Notes: generated by a model from the sequence alone, not told the origin. Counted from the stretch's first letter, positions 26,497 to 34,762 are shown. The stretch is 64,000 nt of DNA from Magnetospirillum sp. WYHS-4 (GCA_039908345.1 JAMOBD010000002.1:1-64000); one strand, 5' to 3'. Made by a program: numbers and translations.

Positions 26497-26536
26497 GAAA
26501 AGAGCCCGCCGGTTTCCCTGGCGGGCTCTTCGTTTT
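26497..26536. terminator. bidirectional intrinsic terminator
   Basis: An 11-bp perfect stem (AAGAGCCCGCC / GGCGGGCTCTT) with a 9-nt loop and T-rich tracts on both sides (CGTTTT on plus, TTTTCTG on minus). It can end the tRNA transcript on the minus strand and the methylase transcript on the plus strand. Confidence 0.85.
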
Positions 26537-26610
26537 GGCTCCGGCGGTAGGATTCGAACCTACAACCCTGCGATTAACAGTCGCATGCTCTACCGTTGAG
26601 CTACGCCGGA
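26536..26610 (-). tRNA. tRNA-Asn (GTT)
   Basis: A 75-nt cloverleaf with encoded CCA. The acceptor stem is TCCGGCG/CGCCGGA, the anticodon loop CTGTTAA (GTT), and the T-arm GTTCGAATC. It follows tRNA-Cys by 8 bp and probably shares its promoter. Confidence 0.97.
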
Positions 26611-26618
26611 TCAGAAGC

Positions 26619-26692
26619 TGGAGGCGCGGGCCGGAATCGAACCGACGTACAAGGATTTGCAGTCCTCTGCATAACCACTCTGCCACCGCGCC
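26619..26692 (-). tRNA. tRNA-Cys (GCA)
   Basis: A 74-nt cloverleaf with encoded CCA. The acceptor stem is GGCGCGG/CCGCGCC, the anticodon loop CTGCAAA (GCA), the T-loop GTTCGATTC, and the discriminator base is U, as expected for tRNA-Cys. First gene of the two-tRNA transcript. Confidence 0.97.
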
Positions 26693-26722
26693 ACGCGCCC
26701 CGGTTAGCCGCGGCGGGACCGG

Positions 26723-26751
26723 ACATTAGTCGCAGAGTCCTCCCTGGTCAA
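26723..26751 (-). promoter_or_regulatory. sigma-70-type promoter for the tRNA pair
   Basis: On the minus strand, TTGACC is followed after 17 bp by TAATGT, ending about 30 bp before the mature 5' end of tRNA-Cys. Position and spacing fit a housekeeping promoter. Not tested. Confidence 0.5.
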
Positions 26752-26802
26752 GAATATGAATCCGGCTCCCGGCGCTCTTTTTTCGCCCGCTTGCAAACGT
26801 GA

Positions 26803-26830
26803 TTGTGTTCCCCGCGCCGCCGCCTAGAAT
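26803..26830 (+). promoter_or_regulatory. promoter candidate for pcm
   Basis: TTGTGT and TAGAAT separated by 16 bp, ending 36 bp before the pcm start codon. The -10 is a good match and the -35 is weak. Confidence 0.35.
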
Positions 26831-26866
26831 GAGCACGGTTTTTCTAGGCCCATTCCGGAGGACGCC

Positions 26867-27514
26867 ATGGACTACGCCGCCGCCCGCCGCTACATGGTGG
26901 AAAGCCAGCTCCGCACCAACCGGGTGAACGATCCGCTGATCCTCGCCGCCATGGCCGCCGTACCGCGCGAGGCCTTCGCCCCCGAGTCGGCCAAGGCTCT
27001 GGCCTACCGCGATGAGGCCCTTCCTTTGGGACACGGCCGCTTCCTGATGGAACCCTTGGCCTTGGCCCGCCTTCTCCAGGCGGCAGGAATCCGCGAAACC
27101 GACGTAGTGCTTGAAGTAGGATGCGGCACCGGCTACGGCGCGGCCGTCATCGCCCGTATCGCCAATGCCGTGGTCGCCTTGGAATCGGACCCGGCACTGG
27201 CGGCTCTTGCCGGCCGCATCTTGGCCGATCAACACGCCGCGTCGATAGTGGTGGCCGAAGGCCCTCTGGAATCCGGCTACCCCCGCCAGGCACCTTACGA
27301 CGTCATCGTGATGGGCGGGGCTGTTGCCGATATTCCGCGCGCGATCCAGGAACAGTTGGCGGAAGGCGGGCGCCTGGTGGCTATCCAACAGCAGGGAGTC
27401 GGCAAGGGAATCCTGCTATCGCGCCATGGGTCGACCTTCGCCCGGCGCGAGTTATTCGAATTGGGCGCCCCGCCCTTGCCTGGATTCGCGCAGAAAGCGG
27501 CTTTCGTCTTCTGA
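26867..27514 (+). CDS. pcm: protein-L-isoaspartate O-methyltransferase
   Basis: A 215-aa cytoplasmic repair enzyme that methylates damaged L-isoaspartyl residues using SAM. It shows the family start (ARRYMVESQLRTNRVND), substrate loop, motif I VLEVGCGTGYGAAVIAR and the acidic ALESDP. Many alphaproteobacteria keep pcm next to tolC and a PopZ gene, as here. A CCGGAGG ribosome site lies 6 nt before the ATG. Confidence 0.92.
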   Translation: MDYAAARRYMVESQLRTNRVNDPLILAAMAAVPREAFAPESAKALAYRDEALPLGHGRFLMEPLALARLLQAAGIRETDVVLEVGCGTGYGAAVIARIANAVVALESDPALAALAGRILADQHAASIVVAEGPLESGYPRQAPYDVIVMGGAVADIPRAIQEQLAEGGRLVAIQQQGVGKGILLSRHGSTFARRELFELGAPPLPGFAQKAAFVF

Positions 27515-27650
27515 TGACGGGTAAAAACTGGAATTCGGTCCCAAAGATCGTATTTACAAAGTGATTCCATATTATGTATCTTTCGAAATCGCTGGATACA
27601 GTATTTTGAAGGACATGACGGTTGGCGGACGGGAAGGAGCGAGCATCTTG

Positions 27651-29045
27651 ATGGGTTGGCGGGGGGCATTGATCGGCGGCGTTGCGTCCGTGGCTCTGCT
27701 GGGGCCGGGATGGGCCTGGGCGCAATCCCTGGAGGAAGCACTCGTTTCGGCCTACGCCAACAATCCCACCTTGCAGGCCCAGCGCGCCAAGGTGAGGTCC
27801 ACGGATGAAGGCGTGCCGCAAGCGTTGGCCAACTGGCGTCCCAAGATTTCCGTCGATGGCAGCGTCGCCAGCCAAGCCTATTACAACTACGCCGCCACCG
27901 CGGGAACCACCGCCTACGGCCAGCATCGGGACCCGAAGTCGGTCGGCGCCAGCCTGACCCAATCCCTTTTTCGCGGCTTCCGCACCCTCAACGAGACGGA
28001 TCGTGCCGAACTGAAGGTGCTGGCGGAACGGGCCCGGCTGGCTTCCACCGAACAGGACATCCTGAGCAAGGCGGCGACGTCTTACCTGGATGTGGTGCGC
28101 GAGCAGGCCACATTGGAACTCAATCGCGGTAACGAACAGGTGCTGCGCCGCCAACTCGAAGCCGCGCGCGACCGCTTCCGGGTCGGCGAGATTACCCGCA
28201 CCGACGTCCATCAGGCGGAAGCCCGTGTCGCCAAGGCGCAGGCGGATCGCATCCAGGCGGAAAACAATTTGGAAGCCTCGCGGGCGACCTACGCCAACTA
28301 TGTCGGCGAGGCAGCCGGAAAGTTGGCTCGCCCCGGCATGCCGACCGATCTTCCCGTCAGCAAGGACGAGGCACTCAAGGTCGCGACGGTTGCCTATCCC
28401 CTGGTCCAGGCAGCGGAACTCGATTCGGCCGCCTCCGACAAGTATGTCGACGTGGTGCGGGGCGAACTGATGCCCAGTCTCGATTTGTCGGCCAAGGCCA
28501 GCAAGGACTACGACTCTTCGGCCGAAGACAATCGCATCAACACCCTGGAAGGCAAGCTGACCCTCACGGTTCCCCTCTACGAGAAGGGGTCCGTTTATTC
28601 CCGCCTGCGCGAAGCCAAGCAACTCGCCGCTCAGGATCGCCACAAGACCGACAAGGAACGTCGCGACGCGCGGGAAAAGGCCGTCCGCGCTTGGGAACAG
28701 CTTGAGTCGGCCAGGGCCCGCGTCGATTCCTATGGCGCCCAGATCCGGGCCTCCGAGATTGCACTGGAAGGCGTGGAAAAGGAAGCTGCCGTCGGTTCGC
28801 GCACCGTTCTTGATGTTCTGGACGCCGAACAGGAAGTCCTGGATGCCAAGGTCAACTTGGTGAAGGCCCAGCGTGACGAACTGGTGGCCATCTTCGACCT
28901 CAAGGCCGCCATGGGGCAATTGACGGCAGAAAAGCTCAACCTGCGTGCCGCCATCTACAATCCGCTGGCCCATTACAACGAAGTCAGGGATAAGTGGTTC
29001 GGCGGATCGAGTTCCGGCGACATCAGCGACAAACCGGTCAAATAG
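27651..29045 (+). CDS. tolC: TolC-family outer membrane channel
   Basis: 464 aa with a signal peptide (GALIGGVASVALLGPGWAWA, cut before QSLEEAL). The mature protein has the repeated helical-barrel pattern: SLEEALVSAYANNPTLQAQR, SQTLFRGFRT-like (SLTQSLFRGFRTLNE) and the second-half motif VGSRTVLDVLDAEQE. It forms the trimeric exit duct for type I secretion and RND pumps and could serve both systems in this window, neither of which has its own channel gene. The start was chosen at the signal peptide with GGAG about 11 nt upstream. Confidence 0.9.
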   Translation: MGWRGALIGGVASVALLGPGWAWAQSLEEALVSAYANNPTLQAQRAKVRSTDEGVPQALANWRPKISVDGSVASQAYYNYAATAGTTAYGQHRDPKSVGASLTQSLFRGFRTLNETDRAELKVLAERARLASTEQDILSKAATSYLDVVREQATLELNRGNEQVLRRQLEAARDRFRVGEITRTDVHQAEARVAKAQADRIQAENNLEASRATYANYVGEAAGKLARPGMPTDLPVSKDEALKVATVAYPLVQAAELDSAASDKYVDVVRGELMPSLDLSAKASKDYDSSAEDNRINTLEGKLTLTVPLYEKGSVYSRLREAKQLAAQDRHKTDKERRDAREKAVRAWEQLESARARVDSYGAQIRASEIALEGVEKEAAVGSRTVLDVLDAEQEVLDAKVNLVKAQRDELVAIFDLKAAMGQLTAEKLNLRAAIYNPLAHYNEVRDKWFGGSSSGDISDKPVK

Positions 29046-29143
29046 TAGGGGGGAAGACTGGATCAGGCGTTTGCGGCACGGGCGATCTGTTGTACCGTAT
29101 CGCGACAGCCCACCTGGGGGGCGGCCGGCCAGCCACGGAATCG

Positions 29144-29893
29144 ATGATCGACAAGGCGGGACAAACCAACGGCGAAGCAGATGGAGGGCAAGAGCCCTCG
29201 ATGGAGGATATTCTCGCCTCCATCCGCCGTATTCTGGCCGAAGACACCGAAGAGGAGCCGAAGGCTCCTCCTCCTCCACCGCCTCCGCCGCCGCCGCCGC
29301 CTCCTCCACCGCCTCCGCCGCCGGAACCGGAAGAGGAAGAACTCGACATGGCTGCGGCCATGGCGCAGATGGCGGCTGAAATTCAGCCGGAACCTGAGCC
29401 GGAGCCTGAGCCACTTCCGGAACCTGAGCCCGAGCCGCTCATTGAGCTGATGGAGCCAGAGCCAGAGCCGGTATTCGTGCCTCCTCCGCCTCCGCCTCCG
29501 CCTCCGCCGCCTCCGCCGCCGCCTCCGCCTCCGCCTCCGCCGCCTCCTCCGCCGCCGGCCTTCGTCATGCCGGTGGAGCCAGAGGATATCCTGGAATTGA
29601 CGGCAGCCATGGTAGCCGCGCCCGAGCCCATGGCGATGCCCCACATCATGTCGGAAACCACCGCCAAGCGGTCGACCGACGTGTTGTCGGACTTGGCCAA
29701 GGCGATCCTGAATCAGCGCGACCTTGCCATCAATGCCGGCAAGGAAGGCGTCACCCTCGAGGGGATCGTCCGCGAGATGCTGCGGCCCATGCTCAAGGAA
29801 TGGCTGGACCGCAACCTGCCCTATCTCATCGAGCGGTTGGTGAAGAAGGAAATCGACCGCATGATTAACCGGGCGGAGCGCCTGGAGGAATAA
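29144..29893 (+). CDS. popZ: PopZ polar organizing protein (DUF2497)
   Basis: 249 aa. The N-terminus has the conserved PopZ helix (SMEDILASIRRILAED). The C-terminal 75 residues are the oligomerisation domain (LSDLAKAILNQRDLAI...MLRPMLKEWLDRNLP...LVKKEIDRMINR). Between them lies an acidic, Pro-rich linker with one run of 19 prolines (codons at 29267-29323) and one of 26 (29480-29557), plus EP repeats. PopZ forms condensates at the cell pole and tethers ParB/centromere and cell-cycle regulators. The start was chosen because it opens the conserved N-terminal helix. The stop codon coincides with the first base of a dispersed repeat. Confidence 0.9.
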   Translation: MIDKAGQTNGEADGGQEPSMEDILASIRRILAEDTEEEPKAPPPPPPPPPPPPPPPPPPPEPEEEELDMAAAMAQMAAEIQPEPEPEPEPLPEPEPEPLIELMEPEPEPVFVPPPPPPPPPPPPPPPPPPPPPPPPPPAFVMPVEPEDILELTAAMVAAPEPMAMPHIMSETTAKRSTDVLSDLAKAILNQRDLAINAGKEGVTLEGIVREMLRPMLKEWLDRNLPYLIERLVKKEIDRMINRAERLEE

Positions 29894-30029
29894 TACCGGC
29901 TCCCCCTCGAAATGATCGTTGGCCGGTATCGAGCGGCCATTGCGGCCGCGGCCAAGCCGCCAAAGGCGGCGCCCGGCAAGGGACAAGAAAGAATATACCA
30001 GCCGGTCAAGTCATTGGCCGGTTGGAATG
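29891..30029 (+). repeat. dispersed repeat, copy A
   Basis: Starts at the popZ stop codon (TAA-TACCGGC). An inverted pair ATACCGGC/GCCGGTAT (29893-29900, 29922-29929) opens it. The body CGTTGGCCGGTATCGAGCGG, then CCATTGCGGCCGCGGCCAAG, ends near AAGTCATTGGCCGGTTGG. The same order of blocks occurs at 49.75-49.89 kb on the other strand, with divergence in the middle. It fills the gap before the convergent GGDEF gene. Confidence 0.75.
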
Positions 30030-30066
30030 ATGCCTCCCGCTCCGGTCGGAACGACGCGTCGGCGGA

Positions 30067-31224
30067 TCACCCGCTGCCCGGCAAGATTTCCTCGCCACAA
30101 CAAGAGATGGATCGGGCTTTTCCCGCCTTTTTCGCCTGGTACATGCGCTGGTCGGCCAGTTCCACCAGCTTGGGCCAGTCGCCGATTCCGTCCGCCTTGC
30201 GTTCGGCGACGCCGATGCTGGCGGTCAGCAGGCCACCGTCGGGCCGATTGCCCAGCCAGTCCTGCATAATGCGCCGCAGGACCAAGCGCACACCGTTGGC
30301 GTCGGTATTGGTCAGCACCACGACGAATTCCTCGCCCCCCCATCGAACGATGATGTCCGACAGGCGTAGCTTGGCCCGGAGTGCGTTGACCAGGGTGCGC
30401 AGGGCCGCGTCCCCTTCCTCGTGTCCGTAGCGATCGTTGATGGACTTGAAGTTGTCCAGGTCGAAAAACGCAATGGCGAAGGGGGAGTCGTGCCTTTCGG
30501 CAACCCGGTATTGCAGATCGATGATCTCGCCGCCCGATCGCCGGGTAAAAACGCCGGTCAAGGGATCCTGGCTCGCCCGGCTGACCAGGGCAATCATGTA
30601 GTTGAGTTGGCCGGCCCCGGCCAAGGCGCCGACACCGAAGATCAGTCCCAGCAGCCACATGTTGCCGATGTAGGTCGGCCAGGAAAAGCCCGTCCCGGCG
30701 AATGCCGCCCCAACCGCAGCCAGGACCATGACCGGCGACGCATAGAGCAGCGCCTCCAGGATGGTCAGCGGAAAGACGCTGAGGCCGGCGATGGCGACAA
30801 AAGGAAGCAAGGCATACAAGGCGGCGACGATGGCCGCCAATCCGTCCAGCGGGACGCCGTGAAACAGAGGAATCGACACCAGATAGAAAAGGGGAGGATT
30901 CACCAGCATGGCGGTCAACATCAGGAAGGCGTTGCGCTGGGTCTTCTCGAATTCCCAGGGCCACGCCAGCGCCAGAAAGACAGCGCTGGAAAACAGCCGG
31001 ATACCCCCCAGGATTCCCCAGGCTGGCCAAGCGAAGGCCACGGCATCCACAAGAATCCACAAGGGCGTCAACACCGCGAAGACAGCGGATACCAACTGCA
31101 CGCGACTGATGACGATGGCGGCCCGGTGGCGCTGCAGATAGGGCGAATGCTCGCGCGCCCAAAGCAGACTGACCATCTGGCTGCGAGTAATGCCCAGCGA
31201 CCCCACCAGCTGCTTGAGGTGCAT
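30067..31224 (-). CDS. membrane-bound diguanylate cyclase (GGEEF), paralogue 1
   Basis: 385 aa. About six membrane helices (residues 35-205) with no recognised sensor fold, then a cyclase domain starting DPLTGVFTRRSG. The active site is GGEEF (VRWGGEEFVVVL), and an RxxD inhibitory site (RLSD) lies five residues before it, so it should make c-di-GMP and be feedback-controlled. It is clearly paralogous with the gene at 32346-33509 along its whole length. The start was placed at MHLKQL, where a run of G lies 7 nt upstream. Confidence 0.9.
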   Translation of the reverse strand: MHLKQLVGSLGITRSQMVSLLWAREHSPYLQRHRAAIVISRVQLVSAVFAVLTPLWILVDAVAFAWPAWGILGGIRLFSSAVFLALAWPWEFEKTQRNAFLMLTAMLVNPPLFYLVSIPLFHGVPLDGLAAIVAALYALLPFVAIAGLSVFPLTILEALLYASPVMVLAAVGAAFAGTGFSWPTYIGNMWLLGLIFGVGALAGAGQLNYMIALVSRASQDPLTGVFTRRSGGEIIDLQYRVAERHDSPFAIAFFDLDNFKSINDRYGHEEGDAALRTLVNALRAKLRLSDIIVRWGGEEFVVVLTNTDANGVRLVLRRIMQDWLGNRPDGGLLTASIGVAERKADGIGDWPKLVELADQRMYQAKKAGKARSISCCGEEILPGSG

Positions 31225-31344
31225 CCGTAGCCCCCCCATCCCTAACCCCGGACTTTCCTCTAATTCCTATCTGGTGGCATTCGACAACGACGAAGCCCCT
31301 GCGTCAAGTGGGGGAATTACCGCGAATTCCTATAGCCGTCCAAC

Positions 31345-31525
31345 GCGGCTTCTGGTATCACCCGGCCACCTTCCGGTGCCCGCGCGAGCGGGAGAATCGG
31401 GAACGCGGTGAAATTCCGCGACGTGCCCAACGCTGTAAGGGGGACTCTCCGGCGACATGCCACTGGCCACAAGGCCGGGAAGGCGTCCGGAGCGGGGCGA
31501 TCCCAAGCCAGAAGACCGGCCGGAA
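31345..31525 (+). ncRNA. cobalamin riboswitch
   Basis: The leader of bluB contains the class-I cobalamin pattern: GGCTTCTGGT at 31347-31356, the core GGGAACGCGGTGAAATTCCG and ACGTGCCCAACGCTGTAAGG, a GCCACTGG block, and the B12 box AGCCAGAAGACCGGCC at 31507-31522. When bound to adenosylcobalamin it should reduce bluB expression, fitting a gene for the lower ligand of B12. It ends about 60 bp before the bluB start. Boundaries are approximate. Confidence 0.92.
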
Positions 31526-31583
31526 GGGAAGTCCGATCCGCGCGGACAGCGGAACGGATGCACCCATCGCAAGGGGACCCCCG

Positions 31584-32342
31584 ATGGACACCCAGACCAA
31601 AGTTCTGCCCGCTGCTCCATACTCCGCCGCCGACCGCCGCGCGCTCTACCGCACCATCCTGGAACGCCGCGACGTGCGCAGCGAGTTTCTGCCCGACCCG
31701 ATCCCCGACGAAATCCTGGGTCGCCTGCTCACCGCCGCCCATCACGCGCCATCGGTCGGCTTCATGCAGCCCTGGAGCTTCATCCTGATCCGCGAGACGG
31801 AAACCAAGCGTCATATCCATGACCTGTTCCTCAAGGCCAACGCCGATGCCGCCTTGATGTTTCCCGAGGACAAGCGCCAGACCTACCGCTCCCTCAAGCT
31901 GGAGGGAATCATGGAAGCGCCGCTGAACCTATGCATCACCTGCGACCGCGACCGTGCCGGCCCCGTGGTCATCGGGCGCACCCATATCCCGGCCATGGAC
32001 CTGTTCAGCAGCGTCTGCGCCGTGCAGAACCTCTGGCTGGCGGCCCGCGCCGAGGGACTGGGCGTCGGCTGGGTGAGTATCCTGGACGCGGACGGCCTGC
32101 AGGAGGCACTCGCCATTCCGCCCCGCGAAGTTCCCGTGGCCTACCTCTGCCTGGGCAGGGTCAGCGGCTTCCATGCCCAGCCGGAATTGGCCAGCGCGGG
32201 CTGGCGGTCACGCCTGCCGCTCGCCGACTTGATCCATTTCGACGGCTGGGGACGGCGCGACGCGACCGCACCGCTGCTCGACCGCCTGCGAAGCGATCAG
32301 CAGGCAGTGGCCGAAGGCCTTTTCCTGGAAACGAGGGTGTAG
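31584..32342 (+). CDS. bluB: 5,6-dimethylbenzimidazole synthase
   Basis: A 252-aa flavin-destructase of the nitroreductase fold that turns reduced FMN into the B12 lower ligand. BluB features are RRDVRSEFLPDPIPDE, the HHAPSVGFMQPWSF flavin loop, and LWLAARAEGLGVGWVSI. An AAGGGG site lies 7 nt before the ATG. It is preceded by a cobalamin riboswitch, confirming a B12-biosynthetic role. No other cob genes are nearby; it stands between two GGDEF paralogues that read on the opposite strand. Confidence 0.96.
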   Translation: MDTQTKVLPAAPYSAADRRALYRTILERRDVRSEFLPDPIPDEILGRLLTAAHHAPSVGFMQPWSFILIRETETKRHIHDLFLKANADAALMFPEDKRQTYRSLKLEGIMEAPLNLCITCDRDRAGPVVIGRTHIPAMDLFSSVCAVQNLWLAARAEGLGVGWVSILDADGLQEALAIPPREVPVAYLCLGRVSGFHAQPELASAGWRSRLPLADLIHFDGWGRRDATAPLLDRLRSDQQAVAEGLFLETRV

Positions 32343-32345
32343 GCG

Positions 32346-33509
32346 TCAGGTCATCTCCGCGCCGCCGCAGACGACGGCGCGGGCCTTGCCCGCCTTCTTG
32401 GCCTGGTACATGCGCTGGTCGGCCAGTTCGATCAGCTTGTTCCAGTCGTTGATCCCGTCGGCCTGCCGCTCGGCGATGCCCAGACTGGCGGTCAGCGGCA
32501 GGCCGTCTGGCCGCAGGCCGAACCATTCGTCGAGCATGCGCCGCAGCACCAAGCGCACACCCTGGCAGTCGATGTTCCCCAGAACCACGACGAACTCCTC
32601 GCCCCCCCAGCGCACGATCACATCACCGCGCCGCAGCTTGTTCTTGAGGCCCGCGACCAGGACGCGAAGCGTCGCGTCGCCCGCCTCATGGCCGTAAACG
32701 TCGTTCACGGACTTGAAGTTATCGAGGTCCACGAACAGGACGGCGAAGGGGGTATCCTGGCGCATCGCCATGCGAAACTGCAGGTCGATGATCTCGGCCC
32801 CCGACCTCCGGGTGAAGACGCCGGTCAAGGGATCCTGGCTCGCCCGGCTGACCAGGGCGATCATGTAGCGCAGTTGGCCCACCCCCGACACCCCACCAAC
32901 CCCAAGAATCAGGGCCAGGAGCCAGAGCTTGCCGATGTAGGCGGGCCATGTGAAGTCGATAGCGAAGGCGGCGCCCACGGCGGTAAGGATCACCACCGGC
33001 AGTGCGAAGGCCACCGCCTCGGCGATGGTCAGGGGAAATACCGCCAGGCCGGCCACCATGACGAAAGGCAGCAGGGCGTAGAGTGCCGCCACCACCTCCC
33101 CCACAGGACCGAGCGCCACCCCTCCGAACAAAGGCAGCGCGGCTAGGTAGAACAGCGGCGGATTGACCAGCATGCCGGCCAGCATGACCATGGCAAGACG
33201 GGGTGTGCGGTCGATCTCCCAAGGAATCGCGAGCACCGCGAAAAGCAGGCTGGAAAAGACGCGCACCCCCGCCAATACGCCCCAGGCCGGCCAAGGCAGA
33301 ACCAGGGCGTCAACCAAAATCCACAGCGGCGTGAGGATGGCGAAGGCGCCGGACACCAGCCGCACCCGGTCGACGATCACTGCAGCCCGATGCCGCTTCA
33401 GGTAAGGGGAATGGCCGCCCCCCGACATCAGGTCGCGCAGGGTGTCGCCGACCAGAAGCGGGGCGGCCAAATCGCGCAGATGGCCGGTCAGGTGCCGGAG
33501 AGTCGTCAT
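32346..33509 (-). CDS. membrane-bound diguanylate cyclase (GGEEF), paralogue 2
   Basis: 387 aa with the same layout as the gene at 30067-31224: six membrane helices, then GGEEF (VRWGGEEFVVVLG) with RxxD inhibitory site RRGD. Long identical stretches (LTPLWILVDA, VNPPLFYL, MIALVSRASQDPLTGVFTRR) show a duplication, with bluB now between the copies. The ATG overlaps the stop of the MFS gene (ATGA), so it is cotranscribed with that transporter. Its stop lies 3 bp from the convergent bluB stop. Confidence 0.9.
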   Translation of the reverse strand: MTTLRHLTGHLRDLAAPLLVGDTLRDLMSGGGHSPYLKRHRAAVIVDRVRLVSGAFAILTPLWILVDALVLPWPAWGVLAGVRVFSSLLFAVLAIPWEIDRTPRLAMVMLAGMLVNPPLFYLAALPLFGGVALGPVGEVVAALYALLPFVMVAGLAVFPLTIAEAVAFALPVVILTAVGAAFAIDFTWPAYIGKLWLLALILGVGGVSGVGQLRYMIALVSRASQDPLTGVFTRRSGAEIIDLQFRMAMRQDTPFAVLFVDLDNFKSVNDVYGHEAGDATLRVLVAGLKNKLRRGDVIVRWGGEEFVVVLGNIDCQGVRLVLRRMLDEWFGLRPDGLPLTASLGIAERQADGINDWNKLIELADQRMYQAKKAGKARAVVCGGAEMT

Positions 33510-34726
33510 GCCCGTTCCACCCCCAGCACCACCGCCTCGCGCCGCTCGCCGGGCAGCAATAGGGCGAACAGGAAGGCCAAGGAGGCCAGGACGGCCAGCA
33601 CCGTGAAAAGCGCCGAAAAACCGCCGGTGGCGTCGTAGAGCATCCCTTCCATCTTCACCCCTAGGCCGGCCACCCCGAAGGCCAGGACGAACTTGAGCCC
33701 GAAGGCCAAGCCCCGCCAGCGGCTGGGAGAATAGCGGGCGATCAGGGCGTTCTCGGCCGGCAGCAGCCCGACGTTGGCCGAAACCATGGCCATGGCCAGC
33801 CCCACCAGAGGCAGCCCCACCATCGACCCGGCCAGAACCAGCAAGGGCACCTGGGCCAGCAGGGTCCCGATGTAGATGGTCTTCAGCGGATAGCGGTCGG
33901 CCAGCCAGCCGGCCGGCACCTGGAGCGCGCCCGCCACCAGATAGACCAGCGCCACCCCCATCGATGCCCCGAGCACGCCCCCGGCATCCGTCACCAGGCG
34001 TTCGGTGAAGATCTTGGGCAGGCCCGACTGGGTGGCCTGATAGATCAGGCCGGTACAGATCATGGTCAGCGACATGACCAGGAAAGCCCGCACCTGATCG
34101 CGCCGCGAAGCCGGCGGGTCGGTGCGGCGATCCTGCGCCGACTCGACAATGATCCCCCGGCGCAGCATTGCCAGGAAAACGACGCCGGTGGCCACCATCG
34201 CCACCGACGGCGCCAAAAAGGCCATCCGCCAGCCGAACAGATCGGTGAGCAAGCCGGCCGACAGCGCCGCCACGGCTGGCCCGACGCCGCCGAAGATGCC
34301 GTTGATACCCAGCGCCGCCCCCCGGTTGACCGCATGCTTGATCAGCCAGGCGATTCCCACCGGATGGTAGATGGACCCGAACAGGCCCGTCACCGCCAGT
34401 GCCGCCATGACCTCGCCCGGCGTGCCCGCCAAGCCCGCCAGAAACAAGCCGAATCCGGTGCCCAGGAAGAAGGCGGCCATCATGCCGGGGGCACTCCAGC
34501 GGTCGCTGAGCCAGCCGGCAAGGGGGGCGCCCAGGCCATAGAGCAGGTTGCCCACCACGATCAGCCCCACCGTCTCGCCGTGGCTGAGGCCCCATTCCCT
34601 TTCCAGGGCCAAAGCGACCACAAAGAAGATCGGCGCCCCCAGATGGGAATATAGGTGCCCCAGGCAGGAAAATGCCAGAATCAGGCGGGACGACGCGGGG
34701 ATGGTAGAGGACGATGGAGTCTGCAT
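33506..34726 (-). CDS. MFS transporter, Fsr-like
   Basis: A 406-aa twelve-helix major facilitator protein. The GWLSDRW loop between helices 2 and 3 and WLADRYPLKTIY in the second half are the usual MFS repeats. The overall look (SRLILAFSCLGHLYSHL, GIAWLIKHAVNRGAALGING) is like the fosmidomycin-resistance/CynX group. The substrate is unknown. It is coupled to the downstream diguanylate cyclase gene. The 253 bp upstream to era holds no gene; it has a 14-bp perfect palindrome at 34763-34776 (GCTTGGCGCCAAGC). Confidence 0.85.
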   Translation of the reverse strand: MQTPSSSTIPASSRLILAFSCLGHLYSHLGAPIFFVVALALEREWGLSHGETVGLIVVGNLLYGLGAPLAGWLSDRWSAPGMMAAFFLGTGFGLFLAGLAGTPGEVMAALAVTGLFGSIYHPVGIAWLIKHAVNRGAALGINGIFGGVGPAVAALSAGLLTDLFGWRMAFLAPSVAMVATGVVFLAMLRRGIIVESAQDRRTDPPASRRDQVRAFLVMSLTMICTGLIYQATQSGLPKIFTERLVTDAGGVLGASMGVALVYLVAGALQVPAGWLADRYPLKTIYIGTLLAQVPLLVLAGSMVGLPLVGLAMAMVSANVGLLPAENALIARYSPSRWRGLAFGLKFVLAFGVAGLGVKMEGMLYDATGGFSALFTVLAVLASLAFLFALLLPGERREAVVLGVERA

Positions 34727-34762
34727 GATCCGAACTCTGCCACCTTGCGGGGCGCCCTACAA

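Noticed and set aside
26500-26530. CRISPR or other repeat array near the methylase gene
   Set aside because: Only a single hairpin is present, with a T-tract, which is a terminator. No direct-repeat array occurs anywhere in the window.
22331-26536. Integrative element using the tRNA-Asn 3' end as attachment site
   Set aside because: The island ends next to the tRNA, but I found no integrase gene and no second copy of the tRNA 3' end at the left edge.
29038-29986. Arg- or Gly-rich minus-strand proteins opposite popZ
   Set aside because: Poly-Arg and poly-Gly runs are just the complementary reading of the proline codon tracts.
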